Below, piece after piece: positions 50,938-59,794 of a stretch of 64,000 bases of DNA. The notes below the pieces were generated by a model. The model saw nothing but the letters and a program-made list of their open reading frames with translations. It was not told the DNA's origin and did no database searches. Both the position numbers and the translations under genes were made by a program. The stretch's first letter is position 1. The number at the start of each line of letters is the position of its first letter. This stretch comes from DATACQ01 sp036555515 (lineage in GTDB: Bacteria > Desulfobacterota > Binatia > UBA9968): assembly GCA_036555515.1 (NCBI GenBank), contig DATBLC010000417.1, positions 17,921-81,920 of the forward strand, written 5' to 3'.

Positions 50938-53343
50938 TTGCCAGGAGACGAGAACACTAGAGAGGATTCGGCGCTCGGCCACCTCCGGGTGATCGAGATG
51001 GGTGATATCCCCGCGTCTTATGCGACCCGCTGGCTCGCCGACCTCGGCGCCGATGTAATCAAGGTCGAGCCACCGGGCGGCGATCCCAACCGGCTGCTGC
51101 CGCCATTCGCTGGCAATATCAAGCATCCCGAGCGCAGTCTCGCCTTCATCCACGCAAACACCAATAAGCGGAGTATCGCTCTCGATCTTCAAAACAGCTC
51201 GGACCGGGAGATATTTTCCAGGCTTTTGGCATCGGCGAATCTTCTGGTCGAAGCGACCGTACTAGGTTGTCTCGAAAGATGGGGTTTTACGGATGACCGA
51301 TTCAAGCAAGACTTCGCACATCTGGTCACCGTCTCGCTGACGCCCTTTGGGCGCACCGGCCCGTATCGCAATTACAAAGGCAGCGACGCCATCGCCAACG
51401 CGACGGGCGGGTTTCTTTTCGGCCAGGGCGACGATAAAAAAGGCCAATGCACCGCGCCAAGCCATCTTGCCTATCAGATGGCGGGTGCCGTGGCAGCGGC
51501 GCTTGCCCTCGCTGGGGCGCGCCACGCACGTGAGACCGGTGCGGGACAGCGTATCGATATGTCGCTGCAAGAGGCGCTGACGTTTACCAATAGCAGTTCC
51601 ATCGCCCGCTACAGCCGCGAGAATCGCCTGGAACGACGGCCCGGCGGCAAAGCCTACGGCGGCGCGGGGACAAACATCTACCGCTGCAAAGACGGGCGCT
51701 ACGTTCATTTCACGACGAACATGCCGCATATGTGGCGCGAGTTCGCGCAGAACTGGATGACGGATAAATCGCTGGCGGGGTCCGAGTGGGAAAATCCGCG
51801 CTATCGCGATGCCCACGCCGATGAAGTCGCAGAAGCCTTCGCCGCCTTTATCGAACAGTTCAGCGCCGATGAATTTGCCAACGAGGCGCAAGCGCGCCAT
51901 CTCGCGGCGGCGCCGCTCAATACCATCGGCCAGTTCGTGAACTGCGGACAGAACCGCGCGCGCCAGTGGATGCAAGAACTCGAGCATCCGGTCATCGGAC
52001 GATACACGGCACCGGGGTATCCCTTGCGACTTTCTTTGACGCCGATGCGCGTCAGACGTCCCGCGCCGCTTTTGAATCAGCACTGGCAGGAGATTGTCGC
52101 GGAGCTTGAGCGCCTTCCGAGGCGCGCTGATTCATCCAATTTCACTACCGAGCGCGCGCGTCGTCCCATGCTCGACGGCTTGCGCATGGCTGATCTCACC
52201 CAGCAATATGCCGGGCCGCTGGGCACTGAGATACTGGCGTACTACGGCATGGAGGTGGTTAAAATCGAGACGGCCATGATCCCGAGCAAGGAGCGCGAAG
52301 CTGCGGTGCATGCTTGTATGAACCGCGCCAAGCTCGGTGGCACCCTTAATCTGCGCCATTCTGAAGGCAAAGAACTTTTCAAGCGGTTGGTCGCGGTATC
52401 CGATGTTGTGGTGGACAATTTTAGCTCCGGTGTGCTGGAACGATTGGGCTTCAGTTTTGCCGCGCTGCAACAGGTCAACCCCGGGATCGTGCAAGCCGTG
52501 ATGCCTGGCTGGGGACTCACCGGCCCGCTGAAGTCATGGGTTGCCTGGGGCTGGCAGTTACTCGCCTACACGGGCATCATGCGGCTGTGGGGCTATCCGG
52601 ATTCACCGATGGAGACCCGCTGCAAGATCGCCTGGCCGGACCGGGTCGGCGCGATCACGATGGCGGTGGGCGTGCTCGCCGCCCTCGAATACAAACAGCG
52701 CACCGGCAAGGGCCAATTCATCGAAGCGGGGATGCTTGAAGCGCAGGGCTCCATGATGGGGCCGGCAATTCTCGACTACACCGTCAACGGCAACGAATGG
52801 AATGCGATGGGATATCGAGAAATCCTTGGCGAGATCTATATTCCCTATGGCTGTTATCCCTGCCGCGGCGACGACAACTGGATCATCATCGCCTGCGCCG
52901 GCGATACGGAATGGCAAAACATGGTGCGCGTCATTGGCCCATCGTCCTGGGCCGCCGACGCAAAATTCGCTGCCGAGGAGGGGCGCAAAGCGCATCGCGC
53001 CGAATTGGATCAATTGCTTGCGCAGTGGACGCGCAGGTGCACGGCGCGGCAAGCCTTCCGCTTGCTCCAAGAAGCGGGAATCGCCGCCGGCATCCCGTCA
53101 TCAGGTGAAGATCTCTTTCATGACATCCATCTTCGTGCGCGAGGCCATATCGTCGAGACCGAGGCTGAACCCTGGGGAAAAATCACTCATCACGGGCTGC
53201 CGGGCATCCCATCGCTCTCCGCCGCCAACGCCGCTCGTCCGGCCCCCTGGATCGGCGCCCACAACGACTACATCTTCGGCGAAATATTAAGCTTAAGCCC
53301 GGAGCGCATCGAAGAGTTAAAGAAAGCCGAAGCGATCAAGTAA
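50938..53343 (+). CDS. tandem CaiB/BaiF CoA-transferase family protein
   Basis: 801 residues from the TTG at 50938, preceded by AGGAGATAGAG. Two full CoA-transferase family III units are fused. Unit one is about residues 1-390 (LRVIEMGDIPASYATRWLADLGADVIKVEPPGGD, LTPFGRTGPYRNYKGSDAIANATGG). Unit two is about 395-800 (LRMADLTQQYAGPLGTEILAYYGMEVVKIE, PGWGLTGPLKSWVAWGWQLLAYTG). Unit one begins its catalytic-Asp segment VSLTPFGRTG..., while the family Asp near residue 170 of each unit must be checked. Tandem forms occur in soil bacteria; most single units are ~400 residues. Transfers CoA between carboxylic acids. Read in the same direction as acuI, so it could activate an acid for the propionate route (inference). 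Confidence 0.85.
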   Translation: MPGDENTREDSALGHLRVIEMGDIPASYATRWLADLGADVIKVEPPGGDPNRLLPPFAGNIKHPERSLAFIHANTNKRSIALDLQNSSDREIFSRLLASANLLVEATVLGCLERWGFTDDRFKQDFAHLVTVSLTPFGRTGPYRNYKGSDAIANATGGFLFGQGDDKKGQCTAPSHLAYQMAGAVAAALALAGARHARETGAGQRIDMSLQEALTFTNSSSIARYSRENRLERRPGGKAYGGAGTNIYRCKDGRYVHFTTNMPHMWREFAQNWMTDKSLAGSEWENPRYRDAHADEVAEAFAAFIEQFSADEFANEAQARHLAAAPLNTIGQFVNCGQNRARQWMQELEHPVIGRYTAPGYPLRLSLTPMRVRRPAPLLNQHWQEIVAELERLPRRADSSNFTTERARRPMLDGLRMADLTQQYAGPLGTEILAYYGMEVVKIETAMIPSKEREAAVHACMNRAKLGGTLNLRHSEGKELFKRLVAVSDVVVDNFSSGVLERLGFSFAALQQVNPGIVQAVMPGWGLTGPLKSWVAWGWQLLAYTGIMRLWGYPDSPMETRCKIAWPDRVGAITMAVGVLAALEYKQRTGKGQFIEAGMLEAQGSMMGPAILDYTVNGNEWNAMGYREILGEIYIPYGCYPCRGDDNWIIIACAGDTEWQNMVRVIGPSSWAADAKFAAEEGRKAHRAELDQLLAQWTRRCTARQAFRLLQEAGIAAGIPSSGEDLFHDIHLRARGHIVETEAEPWGKITHHGLPGIPSLSAANAARPAPWIGAHNDYIFGEILSLSPERIEELKKAEAIK

Positions 53344-53771
53344 AGGCGCAAGTCTACCATATATATTTTGACGGGTGCTGAAGAAGGCCGTCAGTTTCGG
53401 CAAAGTCATCCGCGCGGTCGCTACACTTGTCGCAGCTGACGATTCTTTCAGCTGATTTGCACAAAGTTCCCATTTTGACCGGGGGTCTTCCGGGGAAACC
53501 GCCCAATCCACGCGACTTCGGGGTGATCAAAGCTATTAACCAAGCGCCGATCGTGCGTTATCGAGCCTCCAGGAGCGTAATATTGGTCTCTCATTCTTGG
53601 TAATTATGAGCCGTTCGGCGAGCGTCACAGTCAATGAAGGAAGTAATTGCCACTGCAATTCTTTTCCGAAAGCCGGAAAACGAATTGCCTGAGCTCCTCC
53701 CAGGGAACTCTGTCGATTGCGGTTTGATTTTGTCTACCTTCGAGAGGTACGTAGCGAACTTAGACTGACTC
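53344..53771. other. 428-bp gap, no gene seen
   Basis: It lies between the CaiB-like gene and MITE copy E. It is AT-richer at its start and holds no RNA gene or conserved coding frame that I recognise. A short minus-strand frame here has no support. Confidence 0.4.
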
Positions 53772-54042
53772 AACCCGGATTCTGCAGTTAAACGATAGAT
53801 CCACAAGCGCGAGGTGGAACCCTGGAGTAGCGAAGGCGTCCGACTGATAAATTCCAAAGTCATTTCGCGCTTACGCACTGCGCTGTCACGAGCTTTAACG
53901 TTTCATCCAAGCACCGCTGATCGATGTTTGCTCAGAGGCAGACGGCATCTCCGCCACAGGCGGATCAGCCTTTGGCTGAGACTTTGCTACGAAAGGGTGC
54001 CGCCTCGCGCTTCCTGCTGAGCGCAACTGCGGAATCCGGGCT
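53772..54042 (+). mobile_element. MITE-like element, copy E
   Basis: Ends AACCCGGATTCTGCAGTT and AACTGCGGAATCCGGGCT; length 271 bp. Same orientation as copies A and C. No matching direct repeat at the flanks. It lies between the CaiB-like gene and the end of the ccm operon. Confidence 0.8.
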
Positions 54043-54093
54043 CAATGCGCGTTGGGGTCGAGCATTTAACGAAAAAGACCCAAGGGTTTTCGC

Positions 54094-55848
54094 TTACTGG
54101 GTGATTTGGTCGAGGATGATGTCGACGTTTTGCGAGCCGACTTCGACGGGATTTTTCTTGTAGTCGCCGACGAGGTTGCCCGCTTCGCGGGTCATGGCGT
54201 TGCCGTCCTTGTCGAGGCGGACAGCGATGTTGATCTTTCCGGCGAAGGGCGTCCCCTGCATCATGACGTTTTCCTGGCCGAGCGAGTACGAGAGCGGAAA
54301 CGTCGGTTTGTCGATCTTCTTGACCGCGAGCGGCGGGCCGGCGGCGCCGCCCGCCGGCCGCGCGATAATGAAGAGCGCGGCTTGAGTGTCGATCTTGTCC
54401 TTCAGTTTGGCATCGACGGTAATCTTCCCGGAAAGGGTCTGACCCGGGCTCGCTGTTGCCGGCGCGACTGGCGCCTTTTGTGACGGCGCTCCCGCGGCCG
54501 GGATTTCCGCGAGTACCTTGATGACTTCGTTGCGTTCTTCACCTGGCGGCATCAATTGCAAGAGTTTTTCTAGAACTACCCTAGCGCCGGGATAATCCTT
54601 TTTGTCCTGGTACAGGACCATGCCTTTACCCCACAGGGCCATGGGAAAGTTCGGCGCCGCCGCCAATGCCTTTTCGAACGCCATCAGCGCGCCATCGCCG
54701 TGCCCGGCCTGGACTAGAATAAATCCCATGTAGGCGTGGGCTTCTGGCTGGTTCGGCTCCTGCGTCAACACTTGTTTGAAAGCCTCGATGGCCTTGGCGA
54801 ATTCCTGCTTGGCGAAGGCTTGCTTTCCTTCCTGCAGCAACGCCGCCGAAGCGCCGCCGCTCGTACCGGTCATAAAATCACCGGTCATCGTGTCCTGTTC
54901 CGACATGCGCGGGCGCAATGATTGCGTCAAAAAGATTCCCAACGCTAGGCCGAAGAGCAACAAAAAGCTTCCACCCGCGGCCAGTTGCCAGCCGCGCAAG
55001 CGGCGCCGGTTCTGCTCGGTAATTTTTGCCGGTCCCTGAACCGGCTTCTTTTCCTTGGCGGAGCTCACGATGGCCGGCGACGGCAGGGCGTCAAGTTTTG
55101 CCATCACCACGGCGGCCTTATTTTCGATCTCGCTAGTGAGCGCCACGAAATCGGCTTGGGAGTGTTTGCCCGCCTGAAAATCGAACTCTAGCTCGCGCAG
55201 CTCGGCGCGCAGGCGCGCCCCTTCGCGCAGCAGTTCGGCGCGCGGGCTCGTGTCTTCGCTCTCGGCGCGCTCGAAGTCGTCGCGTAGAATCTCACTGCGG
55301 ACCCGCTCCATATCTCCGGGGACCAGGTTGGGCGCCGGCTGGGCTTTTCGGCGTGTCCAGCGCCGGATAATCCACAGCGCGATGATGACGCCGGCGCCCA
55401 GAGCCAGATAAGGAAGCAGCCAGAGCAGGAGTCCAAAGCCACTGGTTTTGGGTTTTAGCAAGACCCATTCGCCGTACTTCGACACAAAAAAGTCTTTGAC
55501 TTGTTCCGGCGTCTTGCCGGCCTGGAGCTGCTCGCGCACGATGGCTCGCATTTGCTGCGCCATTTCCGAAGGAGAATCGGCCACCGAGAGATTCTGGCAA
55601 ACCACGCAGCGAAGCTCCGCGGCGAGGGCGCGCGTTTGGTCTTCGAGGTCGGGAGCGACAGCCGCGTGAAGGGGATTGTTAACGGTAAGGAGCAGGAATA
55701 CAGCAACCGAAGCTACCGCAGTCATTCCGGCCAAGCGAGTGGAAAGCGAGCGCGAGCCGGAATCCAGGGAATTAAAAGAACGCTGGATTCCGGCTTGCGC
55801 GGGAATGACGGATAAGAGAACTTTTAGACCACGTCGGGCAATCATCAT
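54094..55848 (-). CDS. ccmH: CcmH-CcmI(CycH)-like fusion, cytochrome c maturation
   Basis: 584 residues from the start at 55848. After a hydrophobic signal (VASVAVFLLLTVNNPLHA) comes CcmH: LAAELRCVVCQNLSVADSPSEMA with the redox C-x-x-C, then KYGEWVLLKPK and a membrane helix. A CcmI-type second half follows: a helix near residue 290, then tetratricopeptide repeats (LLQEGKQAFAKQEFAKAIEAFKQVL, AYMGFILVQAGHGDGALMAFEKALA). The last ~130 residues form a beta-rich domain. It reduces and hands apocytochrome to CcmF. The N-terminal 41 residues are translated from a palindromic repeat (VIPAQAGIQ, RLAGMT), so the true start may be 55725 (MTAVASVAV). Last gene of the operon. Confidence 0.9.
   Translation of the reverse strand: MMIARRGLKVLLSVIPAQAGIQRSFNSLDSGSRSLSTRLAGMTAVASVAVFLLLTVNNPLHAAVAPDLEDQTRALAAELRCVVCQNLSVADSPSEMAQQMRAIVREQLQAGKTPEQVKDFFVSKYGEWVLLKPKTSGFGLLLWLLPYLALGAGVIIALWIIRRWTRRKAQPAPNLVPGDMERVRSEILRDDFERAESEDTSPRAELLREGARLRAELRELEFDFQAGKHSQADFVALTSEIENKAAVVMAKLDALPSPAIVSSAKEKKPVQGPAKITEQNRRRLRGWQLAAGGSFLLLFGLALGIFLTQSLRPRMSEQDTMTGDFMTGTSGGASAALLQEGKQAFAKQEFAKAIEAFKQVLTQEPNQPEAHAYMGFILVQAGHGDGALMAFEKALAAAPNFPMALWGKGMVLYQDKKDYPGARVVLEKLLQLMPPGEERNEVIKVLAEIPAAGAPSQKAPVAPATASPGQTLSGKITVDAKLKDKIDTQAALFIIARPAGGAAGPPLAVKKIDKPTFPLSYSLGQENVMMQGTPFAGKINIAVRLDKDGNAMTREAGNLVGDYKKNPVEVGSQNVDIILDQITQ
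55721..55809. repeat. REP-like palindrome inside the ccmH reading frame
   Basis: GTCATTCCGGC at 55721 and CTGGATTCCGGC...GGGAATGAC at 55782-55809 are the two halves of the common GTCATTCC...GGAATCCAG repeat. It is fully in frame with CcmH and gives the odd N-terminus before the signal peptide. Confidence 0.7.
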
Positions 55849-55864
55849 AGAATATTTAACGGCG

Positions 55865-56431
55865 TCAGCGTACTTGTTGATATTCGCCCTTGCCTTCTTG
55901 GGCGGTGACGATGCCTTTGACAGCCTCGGCCAACTTGGCTTCGACCAGCGCGGCGCGGATGCCGCCGGTGTGTTTGTAAGTGATGCGCCCCTCGGGGTCG
56001 ATGAAAAAACTCTCGGGAATTCCCCACACGCCGTAGTCGACTGAAATTCTGCCGCTCTCGTCGCGCCCGTTGGGATAGGTAATATCGAATTCTTTTAAGA
56101 AGGCGCGCGCGTTTTCCTCCGTGTCTTGAACCGCGACGCCGACGTACACGACGTTTGCGTCTTTGACTTTCCGCCAGGCGCTTTCAAGGTCTCTGGCTTC
56201 GGCGCGGCAGGGAGGGCACCAGGAGGCCCAAAAGTTTAAAAACACTGCTTTGCCTCTGAGACTTTCCAGGCTCAACGTCGTACCGTCGAACAGCGTGACC
56301 GTAAAAGGCGCGGCCGGTTTGGCGATGAGCGGTGAGTGGATATAGCGCGCGTCGCGTATGAAGCCATAAGCGAAAAGCGCGAGCAGCGGGGCAATGATTG
56401 CCGCCGTAATAACTAGCCTTCGCCAGAGCAT
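55865..56431 (-). CDS. ccmG: CcmG/DsbE thiol:disulfide interchange protein
   Basis: 188 residues. One N-terminal membrane anchor (VITAAIIAPLLALFAYGFI), then a periplasmic redoxin domain with FLNFWASWCPPCRAEARDLE (C-x-x-C) and a cis-proline region YGVWGIPESFFIDPEGR. It keeps apocytochrome haem-binding cysteines reduced. Seventeen bases upstream of the CcmH gene start on the same strand. Confidence 0.9.
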   Translation of the reverse strand: MLWRRLVITAAIIAPLLALFAYGFIRDARYIHSPLIAKPAAPFTVTLFDGTTLSLESLRGKAVFLNFWASWCPPCRAEARDLESAWRKVKDANVVYVGVAVQDTEENARAFLKEFDITYPNGRDESGRISVDYGVWGIPESFFIDPEGRITYKHTGGIRAALVEAKLAEAVKGIVTAQEGKGEYQQVR

Positions 56432-56534
56432 GCCTGCTCCTCGCTACGCTCGCAATAGCAGATCCCAAAGTTCAAATTGCCGACTCCGCCGTGCATTCCC
56501 AAGTCCGTCCCGAATCCGCATTCGCTTTGATAGT

Positions 56535-58496
56535 TCAAGTTTCTTGCTGCGGGGTTTTGCCCAATGGCAAAATGCAGATCAGTGTGCCCAGGGTGATGAT
56601 GAAACCGCCGATCCACATCCAGACCACCAGAGGGCGCACCAGGACTTTGAGAGTTGCTTGATTACGGTCGATCTCGCTGAATCCCGACAGGATTAGATAA
56701 ATATCTTCGCTCAGGCTGCTTTGATGCACCGCCCGGCCGATGGGAGATTGTTGGGCAGGAAAAAATTTGAGGGCCGGTTGGAGCAATCCTTGGTCTTGCT
56801 CTCGACGATAAACCCGAAAGCTGCCTTCGACGCGAAAATGGGTCGGCTGCTGTGTGCCGCGTAACCCCTCGAATAGCACTCGGTAATCGCCCACGCTAAG
56901 ACTCTGGTTGAGGCCGAGGGTGGCCTCGCGCTCCAGGCTATAGGTCATGGAACCGGCGATGCCCAAAATGATTAAGACCACGCCCAGATGAACGACAAAG
57001 CCGCCATAGCGTCTCTGATTGCGGCGAATCAAGGTAATCAAGCCGCCGAGAACGCCTTCGCCGGCGATGCGCCGGCGCGCGCGCAATGCCAGCCCGGTAT
57101 CGTAGAGCATCGAGAAAACCACGAAGGAGAGCAAAGTAAAACCGAGCAGCGGCAAAAAGTCGCGTACCTTCCAGGCGAAGAGGGCAAGCGCGAATAGAAA
57201 AGAGGCGACTGCCGGCCAGAGGAAGTTGCGTTGGATGTTATCCCAACTGGCGCGCCGCCACGCAATCATCGGCCCCACAGCCATGAGAAATACTAAAAAG
57301 AGGAAGATCGGTACGATAACAGAGTTGAAGTACGGCGCGCCGACGCTGACTTGAACCCCGGCCACCGCTTCTGAGATTAGCGGGAAGATGGTGCCGAGAA
57401 AAATCGTAAAGAGCGCCGAGACCAACACGATGTTGTTGAGCATGAAGGCGGACTCGCGGCTGACCATCGAATCGAGCTCCGGTTGGCCCTTGAGGATCTC
57501 CGAGCGATAGGCGAGAAGACCGAAAGAACCGAACAGCACGAAAGCGAGAAAGCCGAGGAAGACGGTTCCAACCGGGCCGGAAGAAAACGCATGAATCGAT
57601 GACAGAATACCCGAGCGCGTAAGAAACGTGCCGAAGATGGTCAGGCTGAAGGCGATGATGATCAGGGAGAGATTCCAGACTTTCAGCATGCGCCGGCGCT
57701 CCTGCACCTGAACCGAATGCAAAAACGCCGTAGCCGGCAGCCAGGGCATGAAGGCGGCGTTTTCCACCGGGTCCCAGGCCCAGTAACCACCCCAGCCCAA
57801 TACATGGTAGGACCACCAGGCGCCGACGAGATTGCCGGCGGTGAGAAAAAACCAGGCGGTGATCGTCCAGCGCCGGGTGGTGACGATCCAGGCTTCGTCT
57901 ACCTTACCGAGAATGAGCGCGGCCATGGCAAAGGCGTAGGGCACCGTCAGGCCGACGAAACCGGTGTAGAGCAGCGGCGGATGGGTCATCATATTGGCGT
58001 CTTCGAGGAGCGGATTGAGGCCGCGCCCATCGGGCGGAACCGGCGTGATAATTTCAAAAGGGTTGGAGACGAAGGCAATTACGGCGAGAAAAAACGCCGA
58101 GACAATGGAGAAGATCATCAACACCCAGGGCATTAGGTCACGGTGGCGTTGGCTATAGACCCAGGTGACGATGGCGGAGAATATAATCAGAATCCACTCC
58201 CAGAGCAGCAATGAGCCCTCGAGGGCACCCCAGAGTCCGGTGATCCGGTAGTAAATCGGGGTCGCCCTCGTGGTATTGAAAGCGACGTAGCGGATTGAAA
58301 AATCGACGGTGACGAGGGCGAAGATCAACGAAGCCGCCGCCAGTGTCACCAGTAGAAATTGGCCGAGAATGGCCGCGCGGGCGGCGGCAAAATAACGCTC
58401 GTGGCCGAGCCGCGCGCTGAGTATGGGGCTTAATACACCCCACAGCGCGCAGACAAGTGCCAGGACGATACTGCTATGGCCGACGGTAGCTGTCAC
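56535..58496 (-). CDS. ccmF: CcmF haem lyase subunit
   Basis: 653 residues, the normal CcmF length, with about 14 membrane helices. Marker blocks are RYVAFNTTRATPIYYRITGLWGALEGSLLLWEWIL, the tryptophan-rich motif WWSYHVLGWGGYWAWDPVENAAFMPWL, and GGYGGFVVHLGV-like (RRYGGFVVHLGVVLIILG). It attaches haem to apocytochrome c in the inner membrane with CcmH. Its start overlaps the CcmE stop by 4 bp, so the genes are coupled. Confidence 0.95.
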   Translation of the reverse strand: MTATVGHSSIVLALVCALWGVLSPILSARLGHERYFAAARAAILGQFLLVTLAAASLIFALVTVDFSIRYVAFNTTRATPIYYRITGLWGALEGSLLLWEWILIIFSAIVTWVYSQRHRDLMPWVLMIFSIVSAFFLAVIAFVSNPFEIITPVPPDGRGLNPLLEDANMMTHPPLLYTGFVGLTVPYAFAMAALILGKVDEAWIVTTRRWTITAWFFLTAGNLVGAWWSYHVLGWGGYWAWDPVENAAFMPWLPATAFLHSVQVQERRRMLKVWNLSLIIIAFSLTIFGTFLTRSGILSSIHAFSSGPVGTVFLGFLAFVLFGSFGLLAYRSEILKGQPELDSMVSRESAFMLNNIVLVSALFTIFLGTIFPLISEAVAGVQVSVGAPYFNSVIVPIFLFLVFLMAVGPMIAWRRASWDNIQRNFLWPAVASFLFALALFAWKVRDFLPLLGFTLLSFVVFSMLYDTGLALRARRRIAGEGVLGGLITLIRRNQRRYGGFVVHLGVVLIILGIAGSMTYSLEREATLGLNQSLSVGDYRVLFEGLRGTQQPTHFRVEGSFRVYRREQDQGLLQPALKFFPAQQSPIGRAVHQSSLSEDIYLILSGFSEIDRNQATLKVLVRPLVVWMWIGGFIITLGTLICILPLGKTPQQET

Positions 58497-58939
58497 TTTT
58501 TCGTTGATTCTTGGGCGGGAACGAAGCTGTTCGGATAGCCTTCCTTGCCGTCGCTGTGGGGGCTATATTCCTCGGCATGCTTAGCCATGATCGTCGTCGC
58601 TTGAAAAACGCCGTCGGCGCCGATCCGGCCTTCGACCACCGCGCCCTTTCCTTCGGTAAAAAGATCGGGAGGAATACCTTTAAAAAAGACTGGAATCGAC
58701 GCCGTCCCGTCGCTCAGGTCGAATCTGTAGGTCAGGTTTTTCACGTCCGCTTGCAGCGAGCCTTTAACCACCATGCCGCCCATGCGCAAAAATTTGTCCC
58801 TGGAGCTGCTCTCTTCGGCTTTGAGCTCCGAAGGCATCTTAAAGTAAACCATCGCCTCCTGCATGCCGCCGTACATTATGTAGGACAGCGCGCCGACTAT
58901 GACCAGCGCGCCGATCAAAAAGCGCTTACGCCTTTGCAT
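58493..58939 (-). CDS. ccmE: CcmE haem chaperone
   Basis: 148 residues, ATG preceded by GGAAGGAGACTTGACACT. One membrane anchor near residues 8-28, then an OB-fold domain with YFKMPSEL, VKGSLQADVKNLTYRFDLSDG, VFFKGIPPDLFTEGKGAVVEG. The covalent haem site is in KHAEEYSP (His, then Tyr three residues later). Periplasmic face. Coupled to CcmF downstream by a 4-bp overlap. Confidence 0.95.
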   Translation of the reverse strand: MQRRKRFLIGALVIVGALSYIMYGGMQEAMVYFKMPSELKAEESSSRDKFLRMGGMVVKGSLQADVKNLTYRFDLSDGTASIPVFFKGIPPDLFTEGKGAVVEGRIGADGVFQATTIMAKHAEEYSPHSDGKEGYPNSFVPAQESTKK

Positions 58940-58943
58940 AGTG

Positions 58944-59081
58944 TCAAGTCTCCTTCCGAGCGCCGAGGCGCTGGAGCTCGTTTTCCGCTGCGCGGCAGCG
59001 CCGCTTCAACGAAAGCGTGTAGAGCAGAATCGCGCCCCACACTATCCCATAGGCCAGAATAACGTATTCCCACATAGCCAT
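58944..59081 (-). CDS. ccmD: CcmD small haem exporter protein
   Basis: 45 residues, found by reading the gap between ccmC and ccmE. The ATG at 59081 (or 59075) starts MAMWEYVILAYGIVWGAILL, one membrane helix, followed by a charged coiled tail (LKRRCRAAENELQRLGARKET). This matches CcmD, which joins CcmABC and aids release of holo-CcmE. It ends 5 bp before the ccmE start and its stop overlaps the ccmE ribosome site. Confidence 0.85.
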   Translation of the reverse strand: MAMWEYVILAYGIVWGAILLYTLSLKRRCRAAENELQRLGARKET

Positions 59082-59088
59082 CGTCCCC

Positions 59089-59787
59089 TCAGTTCATGCG
59101 TCGGGATTTGATCTCTTCGCGCATTTCGGAAAGCCGCAAGCGATAGGACAACAAGTAAAAATAAAGCAGCAGAAACGCGACAAAATTGATCACCAGCGCG
59201 GTCAACAATTCCGGATGGATATTTTCCCAGGGCACCTTATCTGGGCGCAAAATCGACGGCGGCTGGTGCAGCGTGCGCCACCAATAAACCGACATATGAA
59301 TCAGCGGAATATCGAGAAATCCGATTATTCCCAAAATCGCCGCCGCCGAGGCGGCCCGGGACTCGTCCTCCACCAGCGCGCGCAGCATCAAATAGCTGAT
59401 GAATATCAAGAGCAAAATCGCCGTGAGCGTCAAACGCGCGTCCCAGGTCCACCAAACTCCCCAGGTGGGGCGGCCCCAGATGGAGCCTTCGATAATCGTC
59501 AGGGCAGTAAACAGAACGCCGATCTCCGCGGCAGCATGGGCCAGATTATCATCCCGCTTCTCCCTTTTCCATAAATAGAGGCAGCTGCCGATGAAGACCA
59601 AAAAAAAGGAGAGGTAGGCGGTCAAAATGCTCGGGATGTGGAGATACATGATACGCTGGGAGTCGCCCTGATAGGCATCCGGCGGCGCTTTGACCAGTCC
59701 CCAGTAGAGCCCGGCAAAGATAAATACCAGGGTTGCTGCGCCGAGAATTCCTTTGGGCTTTTTTCCGGTAACTTGGAGCATCGTCAT
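59089..59787 (-). CDS. ccmC: CcmC haem exporter/haem handling protein
   Basis: 232 residues with six membrane helices. The tryptophan-rich periplasmic loop is WGRPTWGVWWTWDARLTL, and histidines in YLHIPS and YWWRTLHQPPS (haem ligands) are present. It loads haem onto CcmE. Eight bases after ccmB on the same strand. The start overlaps nothing; ATG at 59787. Confidence 0.95.
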   Translation of the reverse strand: MTMLQVTGKKPKGILGAATLVFIFAGLYWGLVKAPPDAYQGDSQRIMYLHIPSILTAYLSFFLVFIGSCLYLWKREKRDDNLAHAAAEIGVLFTALTIIEGSIWGRPTWGVWWTWDARLTLTAILLLIFISYLMLRALVEDESRAASAAAILGIIGFLDIPLIHMSVYWWRTLHQPPSILRPDKVPWENIHPELLTALVINFVAFLLLYFYLLSYRLRLSEMREEIKSRRMN

Positions 59788-59794
59788 TTGATCG

